DNA of 41,483 nt from assembly GCA_000320605.2 (NCBI GenBank), contig KB445823.1, positions 1 to 41,483 of the forward strand, read 5' to 3'. Source of the stretch: Gelatoporia subvermispora B. Taxonomy: Eukaryota; Basidiomycota; Agaricomycetes; Polyporales; Gelatoporiaceae. Below, one piece after another: positions 1-11,526 of this stretch; the first letter of the stretch is position 1, and each line of letters opens with the position of its first letter. The position numbers were made by a program, and so were the translations under genes. The notes under the pieces are model-generated. The model was not told the DNA's origin, searched no databases, and saw only the letters and a program-made list of their open reading frames with translations.

Positions 1-10
1 CTGTTATACA

Positions 11-763
11 TCAAGTAGGGTCTATCCAGAGTCTGAGTGGGCGGGAATGATATTGGGTGGGCATCCCTGGTTCACAAGTAAACCGTATGTCTTGAACGCA
101 TGGTATTACACCCTTCAGCCTCAGCCTCCGTGCACTTTCTCCTTCATAAGGCGGTCCAACCCAACTCACGTCCACCCGCTCTAGATCTGACTGTTCGGCT
201 TCATGATGTACATAACCTCCACTTGCAAGCATAGTGGCTCTCAACCGAGAATCTATAGAATGCGTAAGTGAAGCTCTTTTGGGAAAACACGAACCACGTT
301 GAGCATCCGAAATGGACGCTTTGATGTATCGTCTTGTGCGATTGCCTGAAATAAGGCGCACAGCCGTGATATCAGATATACACGAGTCATTCAGCATAGT
401 TGCAGACGAAGCGTGGCTGAGACGCAATTGCATCGCGGGTTTCGTCGTTCGAGGGCGTCGCGTGCCACACGGGCCATCAATCTGCTCAATCTGGTCATTG
501 ACGGGCGCGGTCGTGTTCAGCCCTGGGATTACGATGTCATTCGGGTCTGGAGTAGGTTCCCAGCGCGGAGGTTTTGGTGCAATTGGCTTCAGCTTCGGAG
601 GCATGAGGGTATTAGTTGCAGGGATAGTGACCAGTCGCGGAGGACAAGGGACGCCTTTACGCGCGTAAAGACGCGATCGTCGTGAGTCGCGCTTGGGACG
701 CGTCGAGTATTCCCACGCTTTCCATCCTTCCCACCACGAAGCCACAGCCTTCAGTCCTTTCAA
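11..763 (-). CDS. hypothetical protein, weak
   Basis: An uninterrupted 250-codon reading frame. I recognise no domain. Residues 53-70 are rich in Pro and Lys (MPPKLKPIAPKPPRWEPT), and the rest is Arg- and Ser-rich with no membrane segment or signal peptide. A shorter overlapping frame exists on the other strand, so chance openness cannot be excluded. It could be an exon of a larger gene running off the left edge, or noise. Length is the only real support. Confidence 0.25.
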   Translation of the reverse strand: MKGLKAVASWWEGWKAWEYSTRPKRDSRRSRLYARKGVPCPPRLVTIPATNTLMPPKLKPIAPKPPRWEPTPDPNDIVIPGLNTTAPVNDQIEQIDGPCGTRRPRTTKPAMQLRLSHASSATMLNDSCISDITAVRLISGNRTRRYIKASISDAQRGSCFPKRASLTHSIDSRLRATMLASGGYVHHEAEQSDLERVDVSWVGPPYEGESARRLRLKGVIPCVQDIRFTCEPGMPTQYHSRPLRLWIDPT

Positions 764-1180
764 AGGACTCCTTTGTACACACGCGGACCTGCACCATCTT
801 TTCCTACGACTCTACCAAGATGGAGTTTCTCAGGCGGTTCAACTCAACTATCTGGCCTCTGGGGCTCGTCTTCTAGTGGCCAGTCAGATTCCATGCCAGT
901 GGCTTCGGAATTCGAGGAGACAACTGGGACTAATATTCTGGGTGTTGATCTGACCTGATTCTGCATCACGCCATCTAGCACCGGGAGTCAAGGTTTCGAC
1001 GCTATGATATATGCCTGATGCGCAGCAGAGTACAATCCAGTATCGATTTTCCGACATTCCGCGAAGTATACAAATACAGTGTCATCTCTGTCATCCGATA
1101 CAGAAAGCCCGTTCGGCCTGATACGACTTCTACGTCAGTCTAATTCTGGAGCGGCGTTTGTGTTTGAACTTACTATTTCG

Positions 1181-1498
1181 TCATTCAGTGAAGTCGCGTG
1201 CATGTGCACGCGGCACTGGCGCGGGTGCCGTCGGTTCCGGTTGGGCCGTCATCGTCTCCGCAACCGTCCAGACGACAAGAGTTGTCTCGTCCAGCAACCA
1301 CGGGGACGTAGCCACCAAGGACTCGTAGACTCGCGTCGCGGTGTACGTTCCGTAGGACGTCCACACCTCCGCAGGCTGCTGCATCAGTCGACCATCAGTC
1401 TCGATCACAGACAGGTTGGTGCGAAGATCGCGTACTTCGTCGGCGCGTGCAGCGACGAACAGTCCAGCGATGACAGACAGGAAGAGCAGAGAACGCAT
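1181..1498 (-). CDS. small secreted protein, hypothetical
   Basis: A single-exon frame of about 105 residues. I chose the Met at 1498 over the upstream in-frame Met at 1534 because it puts a textbook signal peptide (MRSLLFLSVIAGLFVAARA) at the very N-terminus, with likely cleavage before Asp-Glu. The mature part is short and cysteine-free, with a Pro-Ala-rich stretch near its C-terminus. I recognise no family. An intron near the 3' end could change the tail. Secretion is inferred from the leader alone. Confidence 0.45.
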   Translation of the reverse strand: MRSLLFLSVIAGLFVAARADEVRDLRTNLSVIETDGRLMQQPAEVWTSYGTYTATRVYESLVATSPWLLDETTLVVWTVAETMTAQPEPTAPAPVPRAHARDFTE

Positions 1499-2299
1499 TA
1501 TGCTTGGAAGTTGCAATGCGATGGCAGAACACACTGTCCACTCACCGCTCCCGAACGAGCTTAAAAGCCTCTCGGCCGCAGAGCTGAGACGAAATGGACG
1601 ATTCTGGAGGGCCCTGCACGCACAGCAGCGTTCCGTCAGTATTTGCTCAGCTCACTCGAGCCATGAGCCCCTCTCGGTGTTTCCTTCGCGACGCGCTTTG
1701 GCTCGGAGAACCCTTGCACGTCACATGGGCGTGCGGTATGACACGGCTTCTGGCGGCCGCAGCACGCGTTCGGAAGTGGATCAAATCCAGCGCCCGTGCT
1801 GAGGCATATGTTGTGCGCTTCCTCCAGCCATTACGAGTGGTCCAACAGCCACTCTTGACATCTGCTGACTACGAACTAGCCGAAGAGCATAAGCTAGATG
1901 ATGCTGAGCATTACCAGATCTGCACCAGTGTCTCTACGAGCTTGTACGGGCTTTTCGGTAAAGCGATTGTCTAGTAGATCCCTGACTTTCCGATAACGGT
2001 CCGATTGCCTCTCCCCTGGAGCGGGGTGATTCCAATTCGTAATAGAATGACCTGCGGAACTGAATTGCGGGGGTGGCAACAATACCCCCGCATCCGGGGT
2101 TGCGGCTAAAAGACACTGTGTTTAGGAACGACCACTGTATCTCTACGCCGCACTGTTCTCCGAAGTCCGAGCGCAAACATATAGAGAGTAAAGGTGCGCA
2201 GGCACATCGGTATACATCAAAAGTCTAGAATACAAATACAGCGACAAATGACAGTCATACAAGCCGTGCAAACGTTAGCGACGTCAAATCGTCATACGA
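1499..2299. other. no supported gene
   Basis: Only short overlapping frames with no recognisable domain or leader. This is the space between the small secreted protein and the 3' end of the sugar transporter, and presumably holds the transporter's 3' UTR. Confidence 0.4.
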
Positions 2300-4590
2300 T
2301 CATGCGCTCTCGCCATCGTCAGCCTTCTCCCTGACCTCATGTACTTCCGCTGCCTCAACCTTGTCGTGGATGTGCTTCTCGCTTGGTCGCCATCCCGCGG
2401 ACTTCCATGCGGGTATCCGGGAGCGATACATCTCGTCGACCTCTTCCAGGGACAGACCCTTCGTCTCGGGGATGAAAAGATAGACATAGACAAAGCCGAA
2501 CACAAGCATCCCACAGAAGATGAGGAGGATGAGAGGGCCGATGTCATTGGCAATACGGGGCGAGAAGAAGCTGAGGAGGAAATTCCAAAGCCAGTCTGGA
2601 CGGATGTCAGTCGATGTGGCCCGTTCGCATATTTGAACCCGAGTACGTACTCGTCGCACTCCCCAATGCAATGCCCTTCGGGCGCACGCGCAGAGGGAAA
2701 CTCTCGCCAAGATACACCCTGATAAATTTCACTTCAGTTTTCAAAGTTCTATTGTAAACTGTGCACGACGCACCATGGGGTCGGACCCCAGAAAATGGAA
2801 TACGAAAATACGTGCAAGACGGCGAAAGTGATCAGGGCATCACCGCCTGCCTTGTTGCGAGGAGTGAGTTGGCTGACTGGAGTGCCGGATGGTGCAAGAG
2901 TAAAGTGCCCAACGAGGCCCGCAATGATGGCGCACGTTGCCTCCAGCAAGGCGCCTGTAAGCAATGACTATCCAAAGAAGCGATGTCAGTCCGTAGCGCA
3001 GCAAGTGGCAAAATGCCAATGCCGTACCTTGCGGCGGCCCCAGGTGTCAATCAGGTACAACGCTGGGATAGTACCAGCTACTGAAACAGCTCCCAGAATG
3101 GTCTGGATGACGTATGGGTTCAGTCTGGGTGCAGGGTCAGTCCCTGTGGTCTAATCACGTCAAGGGATCGACGTACTGTGTACCCGCGCTCTGGAAGAAT
3201 GTATCTCCGTAGTAGTCTATGGGACAGTTATGCTCAGCAACCCTATTTGCATAATCAATGGGTATCACTCACAATAGAAGTTCTGCCCGTTGAGCTGCTG
3301 GATGAACTGAAGCATCATTCCATTTATCGTACGCTTCCAAAGCAAGTTGCGAGAGGAGAAACACTCGGCCCACGTCGCCTTCCCGCCCTCGTTCTCTATA
3401 CGGATGCCATACTGAAGGTCCTCCACGGTGTCGCGGACAAGGGGATCGTCTTCCGGCACGCTATTCAACTCAGCCACAACCCTGATGGCCTCGGCTTCTC
3501 TTCCGGTGCCGAGTAAGTGACGACTGCAAGATCCAGCTGAGCATTTGTGATCAAATTCAAGCCGTCAAAGGGGAATTTGGCTTACGGAGACTCCGGGAGG
3601 AAGAAGATTCCAGAGAGGAGGGCGAACCCCCAGCATATTTGCAACCCGACAGGGATGCGCCACGAAGCCGAGCCATTGATCGTGTGTGTCCCCAGATCGA
3701 TGATATAGCTCAGGAAAATTCTGCTGTAAAATTAGACCGCGTCCAACCACAATCAATGTGAGTGCGACTGCGTACCCTATAATGATCTGTAACTGGTACA
3801 GTACCAACAACATTCCTCGCATTGCCTTCGGAGCCGTCTCTCCATTGTAAAGAGGAACAATGGCTATCAGTGCAAAGTCAGTGTTTGTCCCGTCGGCATT
3901 GACTACGGATCTCATCGACTTACCTGACAATGCCCCTACACCTAGACCAGCAACGAACCGTCCCACTGTGATTTGTGCGATAGAATTTATTGTCGCGGTC
4001 TGAATGATCGTCCCGATCGTGAATATTCCAGACCAGATCAAGATGGATCCTCGTCGGCCATAGCGATCAGAGGTAAATGCCTGGGCCAATGCGCCAACGA
4101 ACGTCCTAAACGGTGACTGTGAACATCAGCAAATCTCTGAATAAGTCTCTGGGCGTACCCTGCTGAGAGTAGGGAAGTGATGATGGATTGTCGTGAACTC
4201 GTGAGAACGAAGCTCCCGTCGGACTGTTGTTGACCAAAGCGAGCAACGAAATCTGGCATAATAAGGCATCCCTACAGACTGCTCAATCAACCATGGCAAG
4301 CGATAAGAAGTAGCAGACACACCGAAATTACTCCAATATCATAACCGAATAGGAAACCTGCAGCAAGGAATCTGATTCTGATGCACAACGTCAATTAGCC
4401 TCGACCCGTACAGGAAGAAGAAGATCAACTCACAGCTCGAGGAACACCACAAATCATCAACTATTCTTACCGCCTAGATGAACACCAGGTGACGGTGAGA
4501 ATGCGTCCAGATCCGTGAGTCAACGTCCGACGCACCGAAAGCGATAAAGGCAGCGAGAAGAACAGCTTTACGGTTTGTTGGGACAGCCAT
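2300..4590 (-). CDS. MFS sugar transporter, HXT-like sugar porter family
   Basis: A proton- or facilitator-type hexose permease of the plasma membrane. The start at 4590 gives MAVPTNRKAVLLAAFIAFG, followed by an exon with FLFGYDIGVIS (TM1). Later exons carry DRYGRRGS (loop 2-3), the VGRFVAGLGVGALS segment, GTHTINGSASWRIPVGLQ, the PESPR signature, QQLNGQ with YYGDTFF (TM7), WVYLGESFPLRVRPKG (sugar porter signature in TM10), WLWNFL and the closing PETKG. These are the standard sugar porter landmarks in order. At least eight short GT-AG introns are needed to join them, and each junction I checked keeps the frame (for example, an intron at 3726-3776 restores IFLSYIIDLGTHT). The charged tail ends with ADDGESA. 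No disabling lesion was seen. Substrate cannot be told from sequence; glucose, quinate or another monosaccharide are all possible. Confidence 0.93.
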
Positions 4591-6634
4591 AGTAGTCGCC
4601 ACTACGCTGCGTTGCCCGATGGCGAGGATCGCAGAAAGCGTGTACGCAGTCAACCACAGCGAACGGGCTTATATTACATATTGCGGGGTTGTGATCTCCC
4701 CCGCATTCTGGGGCATGCCCGGGAAAATGTTTGCGAATGTGGAGAAGGCGACCAGACCCATGTACGCGGTCCGCGCAAGCGGCCCGGGGTATGCAGTTGT
4801 GGGGTTCTTTCTCGAGTCCCGTGTCTGTAGGAAGCTTTAAGACATGCCAAAAGAGGGAATATCCACGGATGAGGTTGATCGCGAGAGCGAAGCGTGGTGG
4901 AGCGCGAGGGAGGCAGCGCTCACGTGCCAGTCCGTAGCGCGTTCCCGCTCCGATGCGTCGGTCGGGGCCGTCGCGCAAGCAGGAATGTAGGACGAGCGTC
5001 GCAACGTCATGTCGTCGCAACATCCATCGCACCCATAATTCGATTTATGCCATGATTTTAGACTGCAACTTCGATGACAATCCAGTTGATGTTTCCAAAC
5101 TTATCTGTAAACGAGGACTATCAACGTGAGAATACGCCTTTAAGTTTTGATGCGCATGGACGGGTCACGGCACGCCAAATCTGGTATCGGACACGCTTAG
5201 AGCCGCTCTGAAAGTGGGTATATGGCAAGGTGAACATCCACCTGGTGTTTGGTTTAAGCTGCGCATTTACAACTCTTCATGACGCACATGAAAGAAGTGA
5301 TGACAGGTGGGGACCCGGACATCGGCGGGAGAGAGAACAGGCGACTGCCAAAAGAAACTGAGGGAGGCACAAGCACCGCCTTCGACTTATAAGACCGCCA
5401 TGTCCATGAAAATACGCACGATCGTGTGCACTATATCAGGTCAACCATACCCTGTAAAACGACTTCACCCCACCTACATATTCGTATAAGGCACTTCCGT
5501 AAGCCAATGGAACAACTTCTGACGCCAGGAATGCGACCACTGTGCGATTGTGTGAGTTCAAGGGCCACGCTCCTGAGCCGTTGAGTTGGCTGTACAGCTA
5601 TCCGCGAACCAAGAATCGAGATCGCGCATGTTGCAGCGTACGCATGGCGTAAGTATGCAGTGCAATTCCCAGGTGGGCTCTCCAGATGTTCTAAGCAGTT
5701 CCAGCGACGGTGAGTACATTGCAGATTCGAGACGAAATTGGGGAAGTCGAGATACAAAAGCAAGGCCGAGAAAGGCAACTCTCACTAGCGTGACCGCCTC
5801 TGCTTACCCTTATCGGTTCAACACCGGCAACTCGGGCACCGTCCTACGTTCTACCATGGCTGTTCTCCTCGCTGATCCGTTGTACACCTGCGATGTTTAC
5901 ACGCACCAAGATGCCTATGAAGAAACCAGAGCAACGCAGTTTCTTCTACTCAGCCAAACAGGGGGTGGTTTGATGATTTTCACGGCCTTCCCGCCGCGCA
6001 ACAGGTTGCCTGTTGAAGACGCACAACCTGTGCCATCTTCTGCGGGATCGGACTCCTCATGCTGTGCTCTGCTAGTTGGTGATCGTAACTTGGTTATATT
6101 CGCTCGCGCCTGTCTGAATCAATCAAAGAATCCCACTTGATGGTCGCTTCCAAGCTAGGCTCTGCCTTGCGCGTCTACCTGTCTGCTGGGTGCTATGGGC
6201 GACTTGAGCAGGTCGTCTTCACTTATGGATCTGTTCAATTGCTACCAATGGAGTGATGGCTCACCTCGGACATGTCGTGAGATCTTGTCGTGGACGAAGA
6301 CTCATACCAGTCTGGGCTCCCAATAGGTTTCTCTAGAAAGTCCTTCGACGGTCCGGCTCGGCGCTCAGCTACCCTGTCTGTCGGAATTGCTCTACGGCTA
6401 CTCGTCGCGACGCCGAGACGCATCGTGCCCGCACTCGTCGCGCAGTTTCAACGCATTGATCTGTATGTCATGGACACAGATGGTGACGGAATCCTTCACT
6501 TATCACTACGGCGCTGGCGTCCTGCATCTGATGCTCAGGCTTCGCATCAACGGCGGGCTGCACCGCACGCGCACTGCCTGTCCAAGTGCGGTACGACCGC
6601 GGTCCTACACCGGTCTCCAGCCGCCGATGGGACG
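4591..6634. other. long intergenic interval, no supported gene
   Basis: Upstream of the sugar transporter and of KEP-1. The longest frame here (5586-6140, +, 184 codons) is Ser- and Arg-rich with no leader, domain or homologue I recognise. The short frames at 4568-5032 on both strands overlap one another and look like chance openings. Part of the interval must hold the transporter promoter. Confidence 0.4.
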
Positions 6635-6642
6635 TATAAATA
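6635..6642 (+). promoter_or_regulatory. TATA box of KEP-1
   Basis: TATAAATA lies 154 bp upstream of the start codon, a plausible distance for a fungal core promoter with an ordinary leader. Both related genes at 20.3 and 25.0 kb also have a TATA element, which suggests strongly inducible expression. Confidence 0.6.
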
Positions 6643-6723
6643 TCTGCCTGTTCGGAGGGAGGAACCTTGTGAACGCCGGTCGTCCCACCACTGCATAGCA
6701 CCTCTTCGTTTCGTCTTTTCTTA

Positions 6724-6732
6724 CACGAACAC
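6724..6732 (+). promoter_or_regulatory. shared leader motif CACGAACAC, copy 1
   Basis: The 9-mer CACGAACAC follows a T/C-rich stretch and lies 57 bp before the KEP-1 start codon. The identical 9-mer sits just before the start codons of the two other secreted repeat genes (20325 and 25006). It may be a transcription-start or leader element. Its function is inferred from position and recurrence only. Confidence 0.4.
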
Positions 6733-6788
6733 TTCTTCTAACGCCGATTTTGTTCTTTACGACATCTCCATATCTAGTACTCATCATC

Positions 6789-8375
6789 ATGCACGCCAAG
6801 GTTGCCATCCCTTCCCTCTTTTTTCTCGTCGCAAACAGTGCGTCTGCGGCTGTTATCAATCCTGCGCTCCTCGCGCAGCGTGACAGTAAGTACTGTGATT
6901 ACATGTTCTCCATAACACACAGCTCACTCAATGTCCGCAGTTCATAGCGACGTTCAGCAAATCGCCTCTGATGCTGTTAACGTTGGCCATGACTGGATGA
7001 CCGAGCACGGTGCTCAGATTACTGCGATCGGTAGTGCTGTCCAGTCCATCTGGGGTCGCATGGAACCTACTCCAGTTGCTAAGCGTGATCGTAAGTATCC
7101 ACCTGTCGTTCGCAGATTCTCGCGATGCTGATTTGTAAACCTACAGTGCACAGTGACCTGCAGCAGATTGCGCAAGATGCCACGAACTTTGGCGACGACT
7201 GGATGGATGTTCATGGCTCTCAGGTCGCTGCCGTTGGTAGCGCGGTTCAATCCATCTGGGGTCGCATGGAGCCTACTCCGGTCGCTAAGCGTGATCGTAT
7301 GCATCTATTCTCCATTCATGGATGCTCCCGATGACTCATTTGTGAATCAACAACAGTGCACAGTGACTTGCAACAGATTGCGCAGGATGCCACGGACTTC
7401 GGCAACGATTGGATGAATGTCCATGGCTCCCAGGTTGCTGCCGTTGGTAGCGCGGTGCAATCCATCTGGGGCCGCGCCGAACCCACGCCCTTCGTGATGA
7501 GGCGTGACTGTAAGTTATCTTCGATACTCCCACCTCAAGCAAAGATTCACATAGATACAGTGCAATCCGACCTTCAGCAACTTGGTCAGGATGCCCAGCA
7601 GGTTGGCCAGCAGGCCGCTGCATACGGCGAAAATGAGGCTCAGCAAGCCGCCGCGTATGGCGAGAGCGTCGCCCAGCAGGAAGAACAGAACGTTCAGTCT
7701 CTCGACAACGGTGAGTGCCATCTGTAAGATGTAGCTAGAACAGCTGGCTGACCCGTCTTCTCAGCTATCACTGCCGCATTCGGTCGCCGTGACCTCAGCT
7801 CTGACGCCCAACAGCTCAGCCAAGATGCCCAGCAAATTGGTCAGCAAGCGGCAGCCTACGGCGAGAGCGTTGGCCAACAGGCGGCAGCTTACGGCGAGAG
7901 TGTTGCCCAACAGGAGGAAAGCAACGTCCAGCAACTCACCAACAGTGAGTTTTGGTTCCTTTTCTACATTATTGCATATACTGATGAGTTATTCAGCGAT
8001 CCACAGTGTGTTCGGCCGCCGTCGCTCTCGCCTTGCTGCGCGTCAGACCATTTGTATGTTCTTCTGTGTTTTGTTTCGCACCATACCTAACCTAAATGCT
8101 TTCAGCCGCGGACGACTTGAACGAGATCTTCAGTGTTCTCGAATCGCTCGGCGATGACGTCTACGACGTTATTGAGACCTTCATCAATGAGCTCCCCACT
8201 GACCGTGAGTATTCCCACCCACGCAATAGCTCGATAATATTCTAATCTCCCATGCGCAGTTCAAACTCCTGCTGAGGAGCTCCTTGCTCAGGTGCAAGCC
8301 GATGTCAGCAATGAGTTCAGCGACATCACTGCCGCTGCCTCTTCGGCCATTGCTACTGCAACCGCCTCCGCGTAA
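6789..8375 (+). CDS. KEP-1: secreted exon-repeat protein with KR/RR processing sites
   Basis: A nine-exon model of 383 residues: 6789-6885, 6941-7090, 7147-7296, 7357-7509, 7561-7710, 7765-7944, 7997-8053, 8106-8204, 8260-8375. Signal peptide MHAKVAIPSLFFLVANSASA. Exons 2-4 each encode one ~50-residue module starting HSDLQQIAQDA and ending SIWGR..EPTP then AKRD or MRRD. Exons 5-6 carry QQAAAYGES repeats. The C-terminal exons read LAARQTISADDLNEIF and on. Dibasic pairs sit at about residues 80-81, 130-131, 181-182, 241-242 and 301-303, with no cysteine. All eight introns are phase 1, so every internal exon is a multiple of three and can duplicate without a frameshift. By architecture this fits a Kex2-processed multi-peptide precursor. 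It could instead be a repellent-like wall protein or a RiPP precursor, but no UstY-like (DUF3328) gene is nearby. The stop overlaps a GTAAGT, so a further 3' exon is possible. Function unknown. Confidence 0.85.
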
Positions 8376-8968
8376 GTCGCGCGTGTTCCTGCGCGTGACG
8401 CTGGCCGTTCCGCCACACTTTATGTGATGACATGACCTTACGACGAGAAATGATTCCCCGAGCGGCAGGACCCGTGGCGGCATGATGGACTTGATGACTT
8501 TCATGATATTGTAGATGTTTGTCTTAATCGGCGTTTTTTTAGTTATGACCTGTTCGGTAGTACATTCATTTTAATGATGATTTGAAGAGGCCGTGCTTTA
8601 TGTTTTTATCGTGTGAGACGTTTTCGAATCAGCTCTGGGCGGAAGGTGAACGAAGTACGGGGTGAAATCTCTCAACGCATTGAGAGTATTGGAGACATGT
8701 TTGCAAGTTGCATCCGACTACCTTTGCAGTTGTCGTGTAGTCAGGGACTAGGGTAAGATGTATTGTCCTTGTAAAGAAGATCAGCTCACATGGTGAGTAT
8801 TTATTCAGACATATGTAGGGCAAGTGGGTCTGACGAAACTCCCAGTGCTCCGGGCAGACGTCTTCTGATTGATTCGAGTACATTCTATGCAGTGTCTGCT
8901 TCATATCTCTACTGGCTGCTTATCTAGACATATCTAGTTGATGTACGAGGTACGTCCGTGACAGTTGT
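8376..8968. other. convergent intergenic space
   Basis: Lies between the 3' ends of KEP-1 (+) and the inositol monophosphatase (-). AT-richer than its surroundings, as expected for two 3' UTRs. A short minus-strand frame at 8629-8904 has no recognisable feature. Confidence 0.5.
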
Positions 8969-10400
8969 CTAATTGGGCTCATAGTCCTCCACAGCATCGT
9001 AGAACTCCTTGATAAGACGTTTTTGAGCGTCAACACCTTTCTCCGTCTGCAATACCACAGATAACACGAGTCAGAACATCAGACGGGCAGTCCACACAGG
9101 ATAGACCAAGCTAATAATGCGCTAGTCAGGACGCACCTCAGTGTCTGCTACCGCACGGAACACGATGTACTTGCGGCCAAGCAGCACATCTTCACCTACG
9201 ACATTGTCCAGAGGAGCACCCTTGCCACCCGCGACGAATCCTCCGGCTTCTTGAGCGATGATGGCACCAGCCGCAATGTCCCAAGGCCTATACACACCGA
9301 GAAATCGGCTACAATCACTCCTTGCAGAGTCACTTCACGTACCAGCAACCAATCTCCCTACGGCCAGGAATGAGTGGATGCTTTAGTGACCATCTGTTGA
9401 ACACATTGTGCCTAGAGTACGTACCAGTACATGTCAAGTCCGCCCTGGGAAACCATGGCGTAGTTGAGCGCAGCGCTTCCAAGCGACCGCAGCCCGTGAG
9501 CCATGCGGCCCCCTGCGGCCGCGTCGCCCCCCAGCTTGGTGAACGACGCACACTTCGCCTGCATCGCCGCAGGACTGCGATCCGAGCCCCACTCAATGCC
9601 TACGAAAGCATCAGCGCCCAGGTCGAATGGTGATTGCGGAGAGTCTCACCAAGGAGTGCCTCGTTCAGCCCGCGCAGCGGCCGGGCGCCGCCGATGGGGA
9701 GCTGCACACGCTCGTTGGTGTCCGTAAGCTCCATCCATGCGCCGCCGCCGCGCGTCGCGTAGTATAGCCGTCGGAGGAAGGGGCTGTAGACGACGCCAAG
9801 TACAGGCTGCTTCTTGTATAGCAGAGCGAGTGAGATACAAGAGAAGGGAAACGCATGCACGAAGTTCGTGGTGCCATCTGCGTGCACCTTCAGCAAGCTA
9901 ATGACTAAAACTGGACGAAGAACACACCGATGGGGTCTACGCAGAATGTCGGTACATCGGTAAGAGGGGGACGCGCGCCGGCAGCGAACGACTCCTCGCC
10001 AATACTGGAAGGCTACAGTCAGATGTTCGCGTTCCGCAACGTCATGGAGGACACAAATATGCTTCAGTAGTTGGACATGTAGCTGAATTCATGCCGTCCC
10101 GTAGACAGTCATCGAATAGGGTGAATGCCAATCACAAGCCCGAGCTTGACGTCCGCAGTATTTGTCTACTCACAAGCCATATCCCGGGTACTGCTTCTTC
10201 AGCTCACTCTTCACCAATTCCTCCACACGCACGTCATACTCTGTGACAAGATCCACCGAATTCTTCTTCTCGTCGACCGCGCTGGACGACGCTGTCAGGA
10301 TGGCCCGCTGGCCCTCCAGCATCAATGCACCCGCAGTGTGCGCAAGTGCGATGGTGAAGCTCAGAACAGCAGGCAAATCGGGTGCACCAGGCGAAGACAT
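8969..10400 (-). CDS. inositol monophosphatase family protein
   Basis: Mg2+-dependent hydrolysis of inositol monophosphates to free inositol, in the cytosol; some fungal relatives (QutG) belong to quinate clusters. The start at 10400 gives MSSPGAPDLPAVLSFTIALA. In order: an N-terminal helix with KNSVDLVTEYDV, the metal-binding IGEESFAAG, then the hallmark DPIDGTTNFVHAFP, which is re-formed exactly by splicing an intron whose donor follows GACCCCATCG and whose acceptor precedes ATGGCACC. Next come LYYATRGGGAW, the segment GGDAAAGGRMAHGLRSLGSA and the second signature WDIAAGAIIAQEAGG. The protein ends EDYEPN at the TAG at 8969-8971. Several short introns are present. All metal-binding motifs look intact. 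Its neighbours do not suggest a pathway. Confidence 0.93.
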
Positions 10401-11014
10401 GATGCTCAGATAGTAACAGATCACAACTAGATGAAGGGGCTATGGGTTCATATGCCTCGAGCGATGGTGCCAGGTGATCGTGGCGGCGCCGTATGCCATG
10501 GCTGCGTCCGACGAACGTTCACCTCAAGGTCGAGTCTCGGGTTAGGGTTGTGCCGATTGAACGTTGTTGCACATTGAGCAATCTGCAACTACTCTCATGG
10601 ACGGGTGCGGGCCCGAAAACTCGACCTGAGCTACACTGAGAATAGCGATAATTACATGTTCGCGTTCTGTGCCCGTGAAATAAGCTTGCCCCCTTGATGA
10701 TCCGCATTCGTTCTGGCACTCGTACGACGTTCAACCCTGCTCGTTGACGCAAAATGGTCCTCAAAAGCGCGGAAGCGGTACCAACGCCGATCGTTGTTCA
10801 GGCAACTCGTCTTTAAGTGTCCACGCGCTTGCAATTCCGCGGAAATCCAATCTGTTCTGCTTGTTGCAGAAAATACGACATCGTGAGGGGCACAGCCGCA
10901 CGAGATCTCGAAGTGGACCACCCGCAGCGCAGGAGGTTGAATGCCTTCGAGCCACCCGTCTAGATCTAGGCATACTGCTCAGCCACTGTCCTCCTCTTGT
11001 AGATACTCCCCATA

Positions 11015-11455
11015 CTAGCAGAATATCACCAGGTGGGTGTGCATGATGGTCGGGGAAGCAGTAAGCTGGGAGAGAATGAGGAGAGCGTGTGGATGCATGA
11101 AACCCTTGACTTCGAGATAAGCGCTCTTGAGAGCGGAAAATGCCAGAATGATCGCAATGCAACCGGAATTGCCTAACATCAATTTTCAAAAAGACATGCA
11201 CGAGTCACGTACGGACTTACAAATCGGGTTGTAGTTTATATCGGCGAAGTCGATGGTGACGGGTTTCACCATTCGAGACACCGCCAGAATCGTTGCGGGA
11301 ACAAGGCGAGGTCGACCAACTTCTTGTGGCGCGCCAGACAAGAGAGGCGAAGTGTGGGCGCGACCCGCGACATGTCCATTTTGATAATGGCGTCTACCAA
11401 TATTCGAATTCGAGGTGACGTAACGAAGAGGCAGGGCTGAGAGTGTTTTTGTCAT
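11015..11455 (-). CDS. hypothetical protein, two exons, weak
   Basis: Exon 11455-11221 and exon 11172-11015 join across a 48-nt GT-AG intron (donor GTAAGT, acceptor GTTAG) to give a continuous 130-residue frame. The second exon encodes a hydrophobic stretch (CIAIILAFSAL) and a second one near LLILSQLT, so one or two membrane helices are possible. No family is recognised. The consistent frame across a good splice pair is the only support. Confidence 0.28.
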
Positions 11456-11526
11456 CTAATCCCAGCCGTTCTCGGCCTGTCCAGATCTCCTCTGAATTCG
11501 TGATGGAGCTAGCTTTGGGAATAAGT

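Noticed and set aside
4568..5032. 154-codon minus frame upstream of the sugar transporter
   Set aside because: It overlaps the true start exon of the transporter (MAVPTNRK...) in another frame and has no domain.
6290..6883. 197-codon plus frame overlapping the KEP-1 start
   Set aside because: Runs through the TATA box and leader of KEP-1 and reads the signal peptide exon out of frame. It is a shadow.
6789..8375. KEP-1 as a dikaritin/RiPP precursor
   Set aside because: KR-bounded repeats fit, but modules are about 50 residues without a short conserved core, and no DUF3328-type or modifying oxidase gene is nearby. Kept only as an alternative.
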